A stretch of 64,000 nucleotides of DNA from Osedax symbiont Rs1 (GCA_000416275.1 ASZJ01000040.1:1041-65040), one strand, 5' to 3'. Shown: positions 18,893 through 29,100, counted from the first letter of the stretch. Numbers and translations: made by a program. The notes: a model not told the origin generated them from the letters alone.

Positions 18893-19975
18893 ATGTCAAA
18901 GAAAGTATTGATTTTGCCAGGCGATGGCATAGGTCCAGAAATTTCCCAGGAAGTAAATAAAGTGCTGGTGCAAGTCAATCAGCAATACAGCTTAGATATC
19001 GAGTTTGAGCAGGGCTTGGTCGGCGGCGCGGCGATAGATCAAGCGGGAAGTGCTTTTCCTGAGCAGACTTGGCAGCAGTGCCAGGCGGCGGATGCGATAT
19101 TGCTGGCCTGTGTTGGAGGTCCTAAATGGGACTCGCTACCGCCTGCAGAACGCCCTGAGATAGGCGGGTTGTTACAAATTAGGTCGCGCTTAGAGTTGTT
19201 TGGTAACTTGCGACCAGCGATCTTATATCCCCAGCTGGCCGATGCGTCTTCGCTAAAGCCAGAACTTGTTTCCGGTCTAGATATACTGATTGTTCGCGAG
19301 TTAACTGGCGGGATTTATTTCGGTCAACCGCGGGGCATAAGAGTTAATGAAGACGGAGTGCGTGAGGGGTTTAATACTTATATATATAACGAAAATGAAA
19401 TTCGTCGGATAGGTAAAGTTGCTTTTGAAACGGCGATGAAGCGCGGCAAGAAACTCTGCTCTGTCGATAAGGCTAATGTCTTGGAAGTTACGATGTTATG
19501 GCGCGAAATCATCGAGGATATGAGTAAAGACTATCCCGAAGTAGAGCTTTCGCATATGTATGTTGACAATGCCGCTATGCAGTTAATTCGGCAGCCAAAG
19601 CAGTTTGATGTAATTGTCACCGGTAACATGTTTGGCGATATACTGTCCGATGCGGCGGCGATGTTAACGGGTTCGATCGGCATGTTGCCATCGGCCTCGC
19701 TGGATATCACCGGTAAAGGAATGTACGAGCCCTGTCACGGATCAGCTCCGGATATAGCAGGGCAAGGTATCGCCAATCCATTGGCGATGATTTTATCGGC
19801 GGCGATGATGTTGCGTCACTCGTTAAATATGGCGCCAGTGGCTGATAAAATAGAGGCGGCAGTGGAGGCGGTCCTGGATCAAGGCTTGCGTACCGCGGAT
19901 ATCTACAGCCAAGGTAGTGTCAAAGTAAGTACTCAACAAATGGGTGATGCGGTAGTGGCTGCACTTAAAAAATAA
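18893..19975 (+). CDS. leuB: 3-isopropylmalate dehydrogenase
   Basis: This 360-residue NAD-dependent dehydrogenase oxidises 3-isopropylmalate on the way to 2-ketoisocaproate. The N-terminal [10 protein letters not shown], the substrate-binding arginines in [12 protein letters not shown] (about residues 97-108), YVDNAAMQL (about 223-231), NMFGDILSD (about 244-252) and the NAD-site motif [12 protein letters not shown] (about 281-292) are all present. The length matches the family. It is probably co-transcribed with leuCD despite the 298-bp gap. Confidence 0.97.
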   Translation: MSKKVLILPGDGIGPEISQEVNKVLVQVNQQYSLDIEFEQGLVGGAAIDQAGSAFPEQTWQQCQAADAILLACVGGPKWDSLPPAERPEIGGLLQIRSRLELFGNLRPAILYPQLADASSLKPELVSGLDILIVRELTGGIYFGQPRGIRVNEDGVREGFNTYIYNENEIRRIGKVAFETAMKRGKKLCSVDKANVLEVTMLWREIIEDMSKDYPEVELSHMYVDNAAMQLIRQPKQFDVIVTGNMFGDILSDAAAMLTGSIGMLPSASLDITGKGMYEPCHGSAPDIAGQGIANPLAMILSAAMMLRHSLNMAPVADKIEAAVEAVLDQGLRTADIYSQGSVKVSTQQMGDAVVAALKK

Positions 19976-20012
19976 GTTCAAAGGGTGCTTTGCCGCCAGG
20001 CATCAACAGATA

Positions 20013-20048
20013 CAGCTTACAGTCTCTTTAAAGTTTGACTGTAAGCTG
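20013..20048. terminator. convergent terminator between leuB and the second rhlE
   Basis: A perfect 12-bp inverted repeat CAGCTTACAGTC/GACTGTAAGCTG flanks a 12-nt loop that itself contains CTTTAAAG. A T-run (TTTTTTT) follows at about 20059-20065 on the + strand. Confidence 0.65.
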
Positions 20049-20054
20049 CTGGGG

Positions 20055-21356
20055 TCAAGTTTTTTTGCGTTTCGCTTTAGTGGAGATCAGTGAGGGGCGC
20101 AAGGCTGGTTTGCTGGGTTTATCCAGATCTGGTGCAATAAAATGTGCCTTGGCGGTCTTGCGCTGTGGTTTATTATTGGCGCGTTTAATGCCGGCTATTT
20201 TTTCACTGCTGAGCTTCCCTTTCTCCAGCATAGGGATGCTGTGAAACTGTAGTTTCTTGACGATTAATAGTTCAATTTCTTGTAGGTAAGCTTTCTCATC
20301 TGGGGCGACAAAGGATATTGCCTGGCCAGTCTTGCCCGCTCTAGCAGTGCGTCCAATGCGATGAATATAAGCTTCCGGTTGATTGGGCAGATCGAAATTC
20401 ACCACGCGTGGCAGAGCTGCTATATCCAGCCCTCGCGCGGCAACGTCGGTGGCCACTAATACATCAATTTGCCGATTGCTAAATTCTGTAAGGGCGGTGA
20501 TGCGCTCCTTTTGCAATTTGTCGCCGTGAATAGCCAGGGCGTTTATGCCCTCGGCCAATAGAGCCGCCGTTACTTTGTCAGCCCTTCTTTTAGTGCGGGT
20601 AAAAACCAAGGTTTGCTGCCAGTTACCGGATTTTATTAAATGACACAACAGCTCTTCTTTGCTGTTGTTGCCAACCTTGTAGGCAATTTGCTGCACTTCT
20701 TTGACCACACTGTTTTTAACAGCGACCTGAATTTTTAGCGGGCTGTTTAACACTTGCTGTGCCCAGTTTTCAATTTTTTCATTAAAGGTCGCTGAAAACA
20801 GTAAGGTTTGACGTTGCTTGGGGGCAAAGCTCATGATGCGATTAATGTCGTGAATAAAACCAAGATCGAGCATGCGATCAGCCTCATCAAAGACTAATAT
20901 CTGCAAATTTTTCAGTGATATCTTCTTTTGTATCAACATTTCTAATAGGCGGCCGGGTGTGGCAACCAAAATATCCGCGCCACGTTTCATTTTTCTAATC
21001 TGGTTATCAAAACGCACACCGCCATAAACTGCGATCACTCGCATTCCAAGTTGCTCCCCGTAACTTAAGGTTTTTTCAGCGACTTGAATGGCCAGTTCGC
21101 GAGTGGGGGTTAGGATTAAAGCGCGAACTTGATGGTAGTTGTGGTCGGCGACGACACTCTGTTGCAGCTTTTCAATAATAGGCAGCGCAAAACCTGCGGT
21201 TTTTCCGGTGCCAGTTTGCGCTTGCGCTAAAACATCCCGTCCGGCTAAAATGACTGGGATGGCTTTTTCCTGAATAGCAGTCATCTGCTGATAGCCAAGT
21301 TGTTGTAAGGTATATTGCAGCTCTGGGCAGAGTGCTAATTGGTCAAATGCGGCCAT
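20055..21356 (-). CDS. second RhlE-like DEAD-box RNA helicase
   Basis: This 433-residue helicase is a paralogue of the one at 13750. Walker A AQTGTGKT is at residues 46-53, FDEADRML near 155, SATF near 187 and HRIGRTARAGKTGQ near 331-344. The C-terminal tail is short and basic (KAKRKKT at the end). It is convergent with leuB. The substrate RNA cannot be read from the sequence. Confidence 0.9.
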   Translation of the reverse strand: MAAFDQLALCPELQYTLQQLGYQQMTAIQEKAIPVILAGRDVLAQAQTGTGKTAGFALPIIEKLQQSVVADHNYHQVRALILTPTRELAIQVAEKTLSYGEQLGMRVIAVYGGVRFDNQIRKMKRGADILVATPGRLLEMLIQKKISLKNLQILVFDEADRMLDLGFIHDINRIMSFAPKQRQTLLFSATFNEKIENWAQQVLNSPLKIQVAVKNSVVKEVQQIAYKVGNNSKEELLCHLIKSGNWQQTLVFTRTKRRADKVTAALLAEGINALAIHGDKLQKERITALTEFSNRQIDVLVATDVAARGLDIAALPRVVNFDLPNQPEAYIHRIGRTARAGKTGQAISFVAPDEKAYLQEIELLIVKKLQFHSIPMLEKGKLSSEKIAGIKRANNKPQRKTAKAHFIAPDLDKPSKPALRPSLISTKAKRKKT

Positions 21357-21605
21357 GAAATTGGTGCCTGTTAAATGCAGTGGTTAAACAATAGAAGAAT
21401 TATAGAGGTTTAGCCGTTTTTAAGCAGTACTTGTCGGCTTATTTAGCGAGCCTTTGGGTCAGTCAAGCATCTCTGAGGCGAGTGTAGAGGTTACACCAGT
21501 GCAGACGCAGCTTGACGAGACTAACTATGTCTAGGGTGTGCTGTGCAGAGTTCACTTAGACAAGATTGCTTATGTTAGTTTTTCCAGCCGTGCTCGGTAC
21601 TAAAA

Positions 21606-23234
21606 TTAGGCTTTATCAGTCTCTAAGTCCTTATTGCGCTCTAATTCAAGTAGTGGATAGGCGACGCCGGTAATATGCCAGTTAATTCGGTTTAGTTCGC
21701 GAATAATATCTAAGTGCAGCATATTGTTATCACCGCTGCCATCGTGTAACCGGTTTAAATGATCTTGGCTGGCTTGTTCGGTTAGTTTTTTGACTTGGCG
21801 CTTTCCCGCCAATAGTTCGTGGACTAAATCAATATCTTGGGTGCTAAAGACCCGCATAGCCAAATGGAAATTATTTAAAACGGTTTCGTGAATGGTGACA
21901 ATATCGGCTAATCCATCGTCAGATAATATAACTTTATTTTCTACTTTTTTCTGAGTCATCTCCGCAATGTTCTCGGTAATGTCTGCAGAGTGTTCTAAAT
22001 TAAGCGAAAAAGCCAAGATACGGTTGGTTTGAGAGAGCTGTTCACTCTTTAGGTCTTGCCTGCCTAGTTTAGTGACATACTTTGATATTTCACTGTGTAA
22101 GCGATCGACAGCTCTCTCCATTTTCATCAGCTCGCGGCTAGGTTCAGAGCTGTCTGAGGTGAGCGCCGGCAGGCAGTTGCCGATCATGGTATAGACCATT
22201 TCGGCCATATGCATAGTTTCGCGCATGACGCAGTCAATTGCCATAGAAGGGGTGGAGATTAGTTTTACGTTCAAATAGCGTGACTCTTCAATATTGGCTG
22301 CTTTAACTGGATCTGGAATATAGCGTTTTACTATTTTGTAGGCATGGCCGGTTAAAGGTAAAAACACCGCGGCGATAGCAATGTTAAAAATGGTGTGAAA
22401 GTCAACCACATGACGAGCGACATCGGTGGTGTCATAAGTGCTTAGCAATCCAGAGATAGCATCGATAAAAGGTAATACCATCAAACAGGAAATGACTTTA
22501 AAGCAGCTGTTACTAACCGTGATCCTAAGTGCTTGAGAGCCTTTGTTCAACGTGGCAATTACCGCGGGTATAGTACCGCCGATATTTGCACCCAACACCA
22601 AAACAAGACTTAACTGTGGTGAGATAATGGCACTGGCGGCTAGCGACATGATGAGTAGTATCATGGCAATACTTGAATGGCTAATCCAAGTGAGAAAGAT
22701 GATCAGCATCATCGCCAGCACTCTTTCATCTTCCAGAGCATGAAATAATTCTTGCAGTACCGCAGCTTCTCTTAAAGGGCCAGTGGATGAGCCAATTAAT
22801 TTTAGCGAGAGTAGCATCAGACCCAGCCCAATTAATGCCATACCAACGTGCTTGAAAGTTTCAGTTGTGCCGCGTCTATGAAAGATAAGGCCAATTAAAA
22901 TCAGTGCCGGAGATAGCCAGCTTAAATCAATGGAGAGAACTTGTGCTACCAGGGTGGTGCCAATATCAGCACCGAGCATAACGGCGAGTGCCGGAGCGCC
23001 TGCAATTAAGCTTCTGCTGGCGAAAGATGAAATTAATAGCGCGGTTGCTGTACTGCTTTGTAAAATAGAAGTGATGCCAAGGCCCACTGCAAATGCGGAG
23101 CTTTTATTACGCGTAAAACGGCTAATTATTCGTTTAAGATCGTTACCAAAAGCACCAATAATTCCCTGCTTTACCATCTCCATTCCGAATAATAATAAAG
23201 ATACGGCGCCTAAAATACTGATCAAGGTGTGCAT
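21606..23234 (-). CDS. Na/Pi-cotransporter family protein with PhoU-like tail
   Basis: This 542-residue membrane protein has about eight to nine helices. The two inverted Na/Pi-cotransporter repeats are marked by ILQSSTATALLISSF (about residues 56-70) and ISHSSIAMILLI (about 181-192), both with the paired-serine motif of NptA/YjbB/SLC34 transporters. The C-terminal 200 residues are helical and resemble a PhoU domain. It probably moves phosphate in or out with sodium. It stands alone with its own ATG start. Confidence 0.92.
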   Translation of the reverse strand: MHTLISILGAVSLLLFGMEMVKQGIIGAFGNDLKRIISRFTRNKSSAFAVGLGITSILQSSTATALLISSFASRSLIAGAPALAVMLGADIGTTLVAQVLSIDLSWLSPALILIGLIFHRRGTTETFKHVGMALIGLGLMLLSLKLIGSSTGPLREAAVLQELFHALEDERVLAMMLIIFLTWISHSSIAMILLIMSLAASAIISPQLSLVLVLGANIGGTIPAVIATLNKGSQALRITVSNSCFKVISCLMVLPFIDAISGLLSTYDTTDVARHVVDFHTIFNIAIAAVFLPLTGHAYKIVKRYIPDPVKAANIEESRYLNVKLISTPSMAIDCVMRETMHMAEMVYTMIGNCLPALTSDSSEPSRELMKMERAVDRLHSEISKYVTKLGRQDLKSEQLSQTNRILAFSLNLEHSADITENIAEMTQKKVENKVILSDDGLADIVTIHETVLNNFHLAMRVFSTQDIDLVHELLAGKRQVKKLTEQASQDHLNRLHDGSGDNNMLHLDIIRELNRINWHITGVAYPLLELERNKDLETDKA

Positions 23235-23934
23235 TTGTGCTCCTGTTTTAAGGGGGTGTAAGATTATCTCGAGAAATAAATCTAGAATTAACGTGTTTTT
23301 TCAGCGGAGTATCATTTGCAAGCGCTGTTAGTTGGAAATATCAAATCATCAATTGAGTGGTCTTTGGCAAAGGGGATCTTCATTGAAAGTCTCTGCAGTC
23401 ATAGTCCACCGAGTAGCTAGTTTATGGGTGCGAATTATAGGTGCAATTTATGGGCTAGATTTACTTGAATATGAATAAAGCAGATTTTAGACGCATGCAC
23501 CGCACTAGATAATCGAAGTTGTATTTTTACTTAGGAGTACTGTTTGCAAAGTACAGATCTAAATTTAGCGACTACAAAATGTAGTTGGAGGGAATAACAG
23601 AGAAAAAATGTTAAAACGTATTCTCCATACCGCCTAGTTGATTCCTAGAAGAATAGCACAAGCAGTGATTTTATCCATTATAAATGCTATTAATCTATTG
23701 ATTTAATGTAAAATATTATAATGGATTTGGTATCAGTGATGCCTGGGCATGACCTGACAAGCAAAGGTGGAGCTCTGGGAGAACCGCGCACGATAGCGAA
23801 GTTTCCTGTTGGAAATTAGTAAATATAGCTTATTTTTAAATACTTTACTAACGAGTGTCTTCTAGGGAGGCTCTGAATAAGTCCCTGCGGGTGCAGGTAA
23901 CTCGTTCAGAGATTTGCTTCGCTGAGGTTTCTAA
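23235..23934. other. gene-free stretch between two minus-strand genes
   Basis: About 700 bp with no credible ORF on either strand. It should contain the promoter of the Na/Pi transporter at its left end. Near 23866-23930, GAGGCTCTGAATAAGTCCC and CGTTCAGAGATTTGC form a loose inverted repeat that resembles 6588-6650. I see no tRNA or known RNA. Confidence 0.4.
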
Positions 23935-25407
23935 TTAATACTTTGTATTTAAATACGCTTTGACGTCCAATAAATGCTGCTCTAAATCGTCTAGTTTATA
24001 AATATCTGCAGGCGTTAAATGCTGTTCTCTTCGCGCAAAAGATAATTGTCTTTTGGCGGTGTTTAACTGACCCTTAAGCAAAAAATATTCAATTCTAGCC
24101 GTGTGGACTTGATTCTTATTACCGGCAAGGCCATAGGCTTCCGCTAGTAAATACCAAGCGTGAATATTATCTGCTGCATACTCGGTGATCTGCTGTAGCT
24201 GTCGTATGGCTTTTTTCGGCTGTCCTGCAGCGAGAAAGGTTTCAGCATAGATTAGCTGTATGGCGCTGTGTTTGGGGTAAACCAAGTTGAGTGCTCGTAA
24301 GCTTTTTAATGCAGTGCTCAATTGTCGATTATCGGCGTGAATTTTAGCGATACTGAGTTTGACAAGTAGGTTGTTTTTCCAGTTAGAGGGCAGTTTTGCA
24401 AAGTTCTTTAACGCCTCATTATATTTTTGTGCCTTGGCCGCGGCCAGTGCTAATGAAAATATATTGAAGGCGGAGCGGTCTTTTTTTGCGGCCTGACGAA
24501 AGTGGTTTAAGGTGAGCTTAGATAGGTTTGAATAGTGGCTCTTTAGTCGTGCCTGTACGACTTGAAAATCTAAATTGTGCTTTTTTTTGCCTCTGGGTAG
24601 TTGTGCAGCTCGATTCTTTGAGTCGGCAACACGGGCGCTAGAGCTTGGGTGGCTGAGTAAAAATTCAGGCGGAAGCGCTCCCTGTAGTCTCTGTATCTCT
24701 AGCAGGCGATTGAACATTCTTGGCATGGCTTCGGGGCTATAGCCAGATCTGGATAAATTTAACATGCCAATTCGATCTGCCTCCTGTTCTCTTCTGCGGC
24801 TGAAGGCTAAGCCGGATGATAATTGATTAGCTGAGCCTGTAGCCAGTACTGCTGTACCAGCCTCTGGATTGGCGACTCCAACTAAAATTCCTGCAACCAT
24901 CGAGGCAATGGTAAAAGGGGTGCTTAGTCGCTGTTGGTCTAATTGAGCTGCAAAATGTCTTTGGCTCAAATGAGCAAGCTCGTGGCTGATGACTGAGGCT
25001 AGTTCATCCTCGGCTTGCGCCGCTAAAATTAATCCAGCGTGTATACCGATAATTCCCCCTGGGATAGCAAAGGCATTGACACTTAAATTACCGATAGTCT
25101 CAACCGAAATTCGCTTGTCATTTAATTGACTACTACTGACTAAATCCCAAGTTAGGTCCTGTATGTATGATTCCACAATTGGGTCGTTAATCCCTTGATT
25201 CGCGCTACGAATTTTTCTTACGATGCCCTGGCCCAAGCTGTATTCAGTGTTCAGAGAGATAATAGACGAACTGTAGTCGCCAAGTAATGGGAGAGAGTTG
25301 GCGTGGCCAAGTGTTGCGGTGAATAATATAGAGCCAAAACTCATTATAAAAACAGTAAACAGCCTTGCTAAAACCTTCTTAATCAGATGATACGTTTTCA
25401 AAATCAT
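23935..25407 (-). CDS. bepA: M48 metalloprotease / outer-membrane assembly chaperone, BepA-like
   Basis: This 490-residue periplasmic protein carries a zinc-metalloprotease domain and a C-terminal TPR region. The N-terminal hydrophobic segment (about residues 12-36) is a signal peptide ending near GHA. The zinc motif HELAH is at 142-146 and the third ligand is in REQEAD (about 206-211). TPR-like helices run from about 300 to 475. E. coli BepA (YfgC) helps LptD assembly and degrades stalled outer-membrane proteins. ATG start. A family A repeat begins 20 bp upstream of it. Confidence 0.9.
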   Translation of the reverse strand: MILKTYHLIKKVLARLFTVFIMSFGSILFTATLGHANSLPLLGDYSSSIISLNTEYSLGQGIVRKIRSANQGINDPIVESYIQDLTWDLVSSSQLNDKRISVETIGNLSVNAFAIPGGIIGIHAGLILAAQAEDELASVISHELAHLSQRHFAAQLDQQRLSTPFTIASMVAGILVGVANPEAGTAVLATGSANQLSSGLAFSRRREQEADRIGMLNLSRSGYSPEAMPRMFNRLLEIQRLQGALPPEFLLSHPSSSARVADSKNRAAQLPRGKKKHNLDFQVVQARLKSHYSNLSKLTLNHFRQAAKKDRSAFNIFSLALAAAKAQKYNEALKNFAKLPSNWKNNLLVKLSIAKIHADNRQLSTALKSLRALNLVYPKHSAIQLIYAETFLAAGQPKKAIRQLQQITEYAADNIHAWYLLAEAYGLAGNKNQVHTARIEYFLLKGQLNTAKRQLSFARREQHLTPADIYKLDDLEQHLLDVKAYLNTKY

Positions 25408-25427
25408 TTTCCTTACTTAGAGTAAAA

Positions 25428-25587
25428 CCTGAATCAGTGACTTCACTGCATTGCATAGCGCAAGCTCTTGATCCTACAGCGGTTAGAGAAATTTCCGCTG
25501 AACCTATGGGTGCAGCTAAGATTTTTCAATTCCACTGTGAAACCAATATTTTGCACTCTGTATTCACTTTGAAGTCACGGATTCAGG
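25428..25587 (+). repeat. repeat family A, 160-bp copy
   Basis: This is one of the most complete copies. The left end is CCTGAATCAGTGACTTCACT and the right end CTTTGAAGTCACGGATTCAGG. The interior contains GCGCAAGCTCTTGATC and TTTTTCAATTCCACTGTG. No ORF. It begins 20 bp upstream of the bepA ATG, so any bepA promoter must lie inside or beyond it. Confidence 0.85.
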
Positions 25588-26042
25588 TGAAAAGTATAAA
25601 ACTTTAGATGTTTATAGATTCCCTGAAATTAACCAATGGCTGCATTCAGGAGGCAGGCAAGGTATCGCGCTATTATTTACAGTTTTCGTTGGTCTTGAGC
25701 AGAGGGGCGCGAGCTTAGAAAAATATTATCGCTAGACTAGGCTAAGTTTAACCATTGTCTGACACAAGTAAATGAATAGACCTTGATAGCTTGATATAGT
25801 TTCTGATCAGGGTTGTATTGTTCTTTTTCTAAGCATCTGTGCAATTATTCATTTAACTTATCTAACTATTCCTATTATATATGGGCTAAGCGTGTCATTA
25901 TTGCGAACCGCAAAATGTACTTATAAGTTAAGGTTTTATACACGCTGTAGTAAGTGAAATATACGCTACAAGCTGTATTTTCGGAATCGAAATTTGTTAA
26001 GTGCTTGGTATCGGTTGTTCGTTCTTTCAGGTTACCTATTCT
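25588..26042. other. divergent bepA-tusA spacer
   Basis: About 450 bp of A/T-rich sequence with no credible ORF. The in-frame GTG at 26001 upstream of the tusA-like gene is not supported by family length. Promoters for the tusA-perM pair are expected here but are not assigned. Confidence 0.35.
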
Positions 26043-26279
26043 ATGTCTGAGTTGTATTTTGATGAAGTGCTAGACGTCAGTGCTTTTAACTGTCCTATGC
26101 CATTACTTAAAACTAAACAAGCTCTAAGGTCTATAAAAAAAGGGGCGGTACTTAAAGTGATAGCGACGGATGCAGGTTCTGTTCGAGACTTCAGCGCGTT
26201 TATACAACACAGTGCACACCAGCTTTTAGATATGTATGAAAGAGATCAAAGTTTTTATTTCTACATCTTGAAAAATTGA
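26043..26279 (+). CDS. TusA-family sulfur-carrier-like protein
   Basis: A small protein of 78 residues in the TusA/SirA/YedF fold. The family motif CPMP is at residues 17-20, with Cys17 as the presumed persulfide-carrying residue; LLKTKQAL and LKVIATDAGSVRDF follow. I use the ATG at 26043 because it gives the family's normal length; an upstream in-frame GTG would add 14 unrelated residues. A TusA-like gene between an M48 protease and perM is a recurrent arrangement in gammaproteobacteria. Its sulfur acceptor is unknown. Confidence 0.88.
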   Translation: MSELYFDEVLDVSAFNCPMPLLKTKQALRSIKKGAVLKVIATDAGSVRDFSAFIQHSAHQLLDMYERDQSFYFYILKN

Positions 26280-26409
26280 AACTTAGTTGGAAATCAGCTT
26301 GCCAAGGGTTGGAATTGAAGGTCTAGGTTTGCGCTTAAAATTAAGAGTGCAGCCTACGTATATTAAAAGCGGTAGCACAAAAATGTATAAATTATTGAGA
26401 GAAAAATAA

Positions 26410-27474
26410 ATGAAGCAAGTTTTTTCAAAATGGATAGAGCGCTACTTTTCGAATGAAGAGGCGTTATTTTTGTTTGTTTTGATAGCGACATCCCTATTGA
26501 TAATTTTGACCTTAGGGGGGCCATTAGCACCTGTGTTTGCCGGTTTGATTTTGGCCTTTTTAATGCAGGGTTCCGTCAGTTGGTTGAAACGAAAAAAGCT
26601 ATCTCACCTTTTGTCGGTAAATATTGTCTTTTCGATTTTCTTTAGTGCTTTATTAGCGTTAATATTTATTGTGATTCCACTGGCTTGGAAGCAGTCCTCC
26701 AAGCTGCTTAATGATATTCCCTATATTCTTCAGCAAATTCAAGCAGGACTATTGGTCTTGCCAGAGCACTACCCAGAGATAGTGACTGAAGAGCAAATTA
26801 TTCAAATTACCAAAATGGCGACTACAGAATTAGGGTCTTTAGGGCAGCTAATGCTGACCTACTCTGTTAGTTCATTAGGATCTATCGTCGCGCTACTAAT
26901 TTATTGTGTCTTAGTGCCTATATTGGTGTTTTTCTTTTTAAAAGACGGTAAGCAGTTAGTCAGCTCTTGGACTTCTGTGCTACCACACAAAAGGGAGATG
27001 ATGATTCAAGTTTGGCACGAAATGGATGTGCAAATAGCTAATTATATCCGCGGCAAGGCCGTTGAAATAATTATCGTTGGCTTCGTGACTTATCTAGGGT
27101 TCGTTTTCTTTGATTTAGACTACGCTGCGCTATTGGCTATAATGGTTGGTTTGTCAGTATTGATACCTTATATAGGGGCTGCGCTAGTGACGCTGCCAGT
27201 TGCTGTGATAGGTTTTTTTCAGTTCGGCTGGGGGAATGAATTTCTCTACTTAATGTTGGTATACGGCGTCATTCAAGCGCTAGATGGTAATGTGTTAGTA
27301 CCGCTGTTGTTTTCTGAGGCGGTTAATTTACATCCCATATCAATTATTATAGCCGTGTTAGTCTTTGGTACGCTATGGGGTTTTTGGGGGGTGTTCTTCG
27401 CTATCCCGCTTGCGACATTCGTCAAGGCCATCATTAATGCCTGGCCTAGGCCTAATGAAGAATTAGAAGATTAG
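26410..27474 (+). CDS. perM: AI-2E family (PerM-like) membrane protein
   Basis: This 354-residue inner-membrane protein has about seven to eight helices, in the PerM/TqsA/YdiK family. The conserved regions GLSVLIPYIGAALVTLP (about residues 256-272) and the glycine-rich GTLWGFWGVFFAIPLATF near the C-terminus (about 318-335) are visible. Family members are called autoinducer-2 exporters, Na+/H+ antiporters or permeases; the substrate cannot be read here. The preceding GAGAG and ATG fix the start. Confidence 0.9.
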   Translation: MKQVFSKWIERYFSNEEALFLFVLIATSLLIILTLGGPLAPVFAGLILAFLMQGSVSWLKRKKLSHLLSVNIVFSIFFSALLALIFIVIPLAWKQSSKLLNDIPYILQQIQAGLLVLPEHYPEIVTEEQIIQITKMATTELGSLGQLMLTYSVSSLGSIVALLIYCVLVPILVFFFLKDGKQLVSSWTSVLPHKREMMIQVWHEMDVQIANYIRGKAVEIIIVGFVTYLGFVFFDLDYAALLAIMVGLSVLIPYIGAALVTLPVAVIGFFQFGWGNEFLYLMLVYGVIQALDGNVLVPLLFSEAVNLHPISIIIAVLVFGTLWGFWGVFFAIPLATFVKAIINAWPRPNEELED

Positions 27475-27985
27475 GGCTCATTCATGTCTCTGGCGTAAGA
27501 GAATCTTGTGATTTAAGCAGTTACAGAGCTGGTTCTCTGTGCGCAAGGATCATGGAGTTCTATTTCCACCGATATAGCCGCTATTTAAGAGTCGGTTTTA
27601 TCGGGCAAGAAAATGCTGTTATGCTGGTCCCTAATTAGAACCTGAATCAGTGACTTCACTGCACCACATAGCGCAAGCTCTTGATCTTGATTCTACAGCG
27701 GTTAGAAAAATGCCCGCTGAATGGTATCTGTTTAGAATCTGCTTAAAAAGAACCAGTGAGCAGTAGAATATTTAGGTAATAGTCTGATGAATTTATGACT
27801 TTTTCCTAAAATTATAAATATTAACCGGCTATGTTTTGATAAATAATAGTTAGGGTGTAACATTAAAAAATAGCCGTTATATAAGTTATTTACTGTTTGA
27901 ATAAGGTGGGTTTTGTATAAAATTATAGGTGTTAATCTGTTAGAAATTCATAATTACATTGAATGTTTGTTCAAGGTGAAATTTT
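27475..27985. other. gene-free spacer containing a truncated family A repeat
   Basis: Roughly 510 bp without an ORF. It contains the left half of a family A repeat at 27641-27722. The rest, from about 27780, is strongly A/T-rich and probably holds the promoter of the response regulator. Confidence 0.4.
27641..27722 (+). repeat. repeat family A, left half only
   Basis: CCTGAATCAGTGACTTCACT followed by GCACCACATAGCGCAAGCTC and ACAGCGGTTAGAAAAATGCC matches the left half of the copy at 25428. Similarity stops after CCCGCTGAA and no right end is present. Confidence 0.75.
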
Positions 27986-29083
27986 ATGTATGAGTTTTTA
28001 GATGATGCTCCAAAGCACGCTGATGCTTCGGAGGATAGCGATGACACTTGGCCAATTCTTATTGTAGATGATGAACCTGCCGTTCATATTGTTACTCGCT
28101 TTGCTTTAGAAGGTGAAGTTTTTGAAGGGAAAAAATTAATTTTCATTTCTGCTTATGGCGCTGAAGAGGCGAAGCAAATTTTGAATGTTAGATCTGATAT
28201 CGCAGTGGTGCTGTTAGATGTCGTTATGGAAACTGATACCGCTGGTTTAGAATTGATAGCTTGGATTAGAGAAGAGCTAGAAAATAATTTAATTCGAATA
28301 ATTTTAAGAACCGGTCAGCCAGGTCATGCCCCAGAAAATACGGTGATTGTTGATTACGATATTTTTGATTACAAAAATAAAACCGAATTAACGGCACAAA
28401 ACCTTTTTTCCTGTGTTATTTCAGGATTAAGATCCTATCGTGATGTATTAGCTCTGTCTAATCACGGAATAGGTTTAAAAAAGGTAATTGAAGCAACTGC
28501 CAACCTGTTTAAAACTAAGTATGCGAGTGAATATGCGACCGGTGTTCTATTACAATTGACATCCCTATTGTATTATTCTGCTGATGCGGCTCTTGTTGAT
28601 TTAGATTCTAGTGCAGATATGGATTTAGATTCTTGTAATATAATTGCTGCAGTTGGGCGATATGAGAAATTCATAGGTCGTAGCGTTAACAACATTTTGT
28701 CAGAGAAAGCCATCAATGAAGTGCAGTTATGTAGCGAACTTATTTATAAAAACCAAGCAAATAATCAGCTCTTATTTTCTTATAAGTCTCGTGATAAGCA
28801 TAAAACATTGTTGTGTATTAAATATAAAAAAGCGCTTTCTGATGATGATATAAATTTGATAGAGCTTTTTGTACAAAGCATTGCCATCGCTCAGGAGAGG
28901 ATGCGTTTTTGGCAGGAAACAGAAGATACCTTGAATGACATAATTACGCTGCAGAGTAAAATTTTTGAAGAGCATTCGAAGCAGGGAGATCACTATTTTA
29001 CAGGGGTTACCAAAATAGCGACTTTACTGGCAAAAAAGCATGGCTTAACCCTAAAAAGACAAATATCAAAGCGACAAGGCTAA
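27986..29083 (+). CDS. response regulator with DUF3369 domain, probably truncated HD-GYP protein
   Basis: This 365-residue cytoplasmic signalling protein starts with a receiver domain (residues about 22-150; phospho-acceptor Asp78 in VLLDVV, acidic pair Asp28-Asp29). A DUF3369 sensory region follows (about 155-305). Larger family members go on to a C-terminal HD-GYP phosphodiesterase for cyclic-di-GMP. Here residues 325-355 (SKQGDHYFTGVTKIATLLAK) look like the entry helix of such a domain, and then the protein stops without any HD or GYP motif. A family B repeat begins 17 bp after the stop codon. Either the gene lost its 3' half or it belongs to a short DUF3369 subtype; I favour loss, moderately. 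Confidence 0.75.
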   Translation: MYEFLDDAPKHADASEDSDDTWPILIVDDEPAVHIVTRFALEGEVFEGKKLIFISAYGAEEAKQILNVRSDIAVVLLDVVMETDTAGLELIAWIREELENNLIRIILRTGQPGHAPENTVIVDYDIFDYKNKTELTAQNLFSCVISGLRSYRDVLALSNHGIGLKKVIEATANLFKTKYASEYATGVLLQLTSLLYYSADAALVDLDSSADMDLDSCNIIAAVGRYEKFIGRSVNNILSEKAINEVQLCSELIYKNQANNQLLFSYKSRDKHKTLLCIKYKKALSDDDINLIELFVQSIAIAQERMRFWQETEDTLNDIITLQSKIFEEHSKQGDHYFTGVTKIATLLAKKHGLTLKRQISKRQG

Positions 29084-29100
29084 GCTTATTCTCGACAGTA

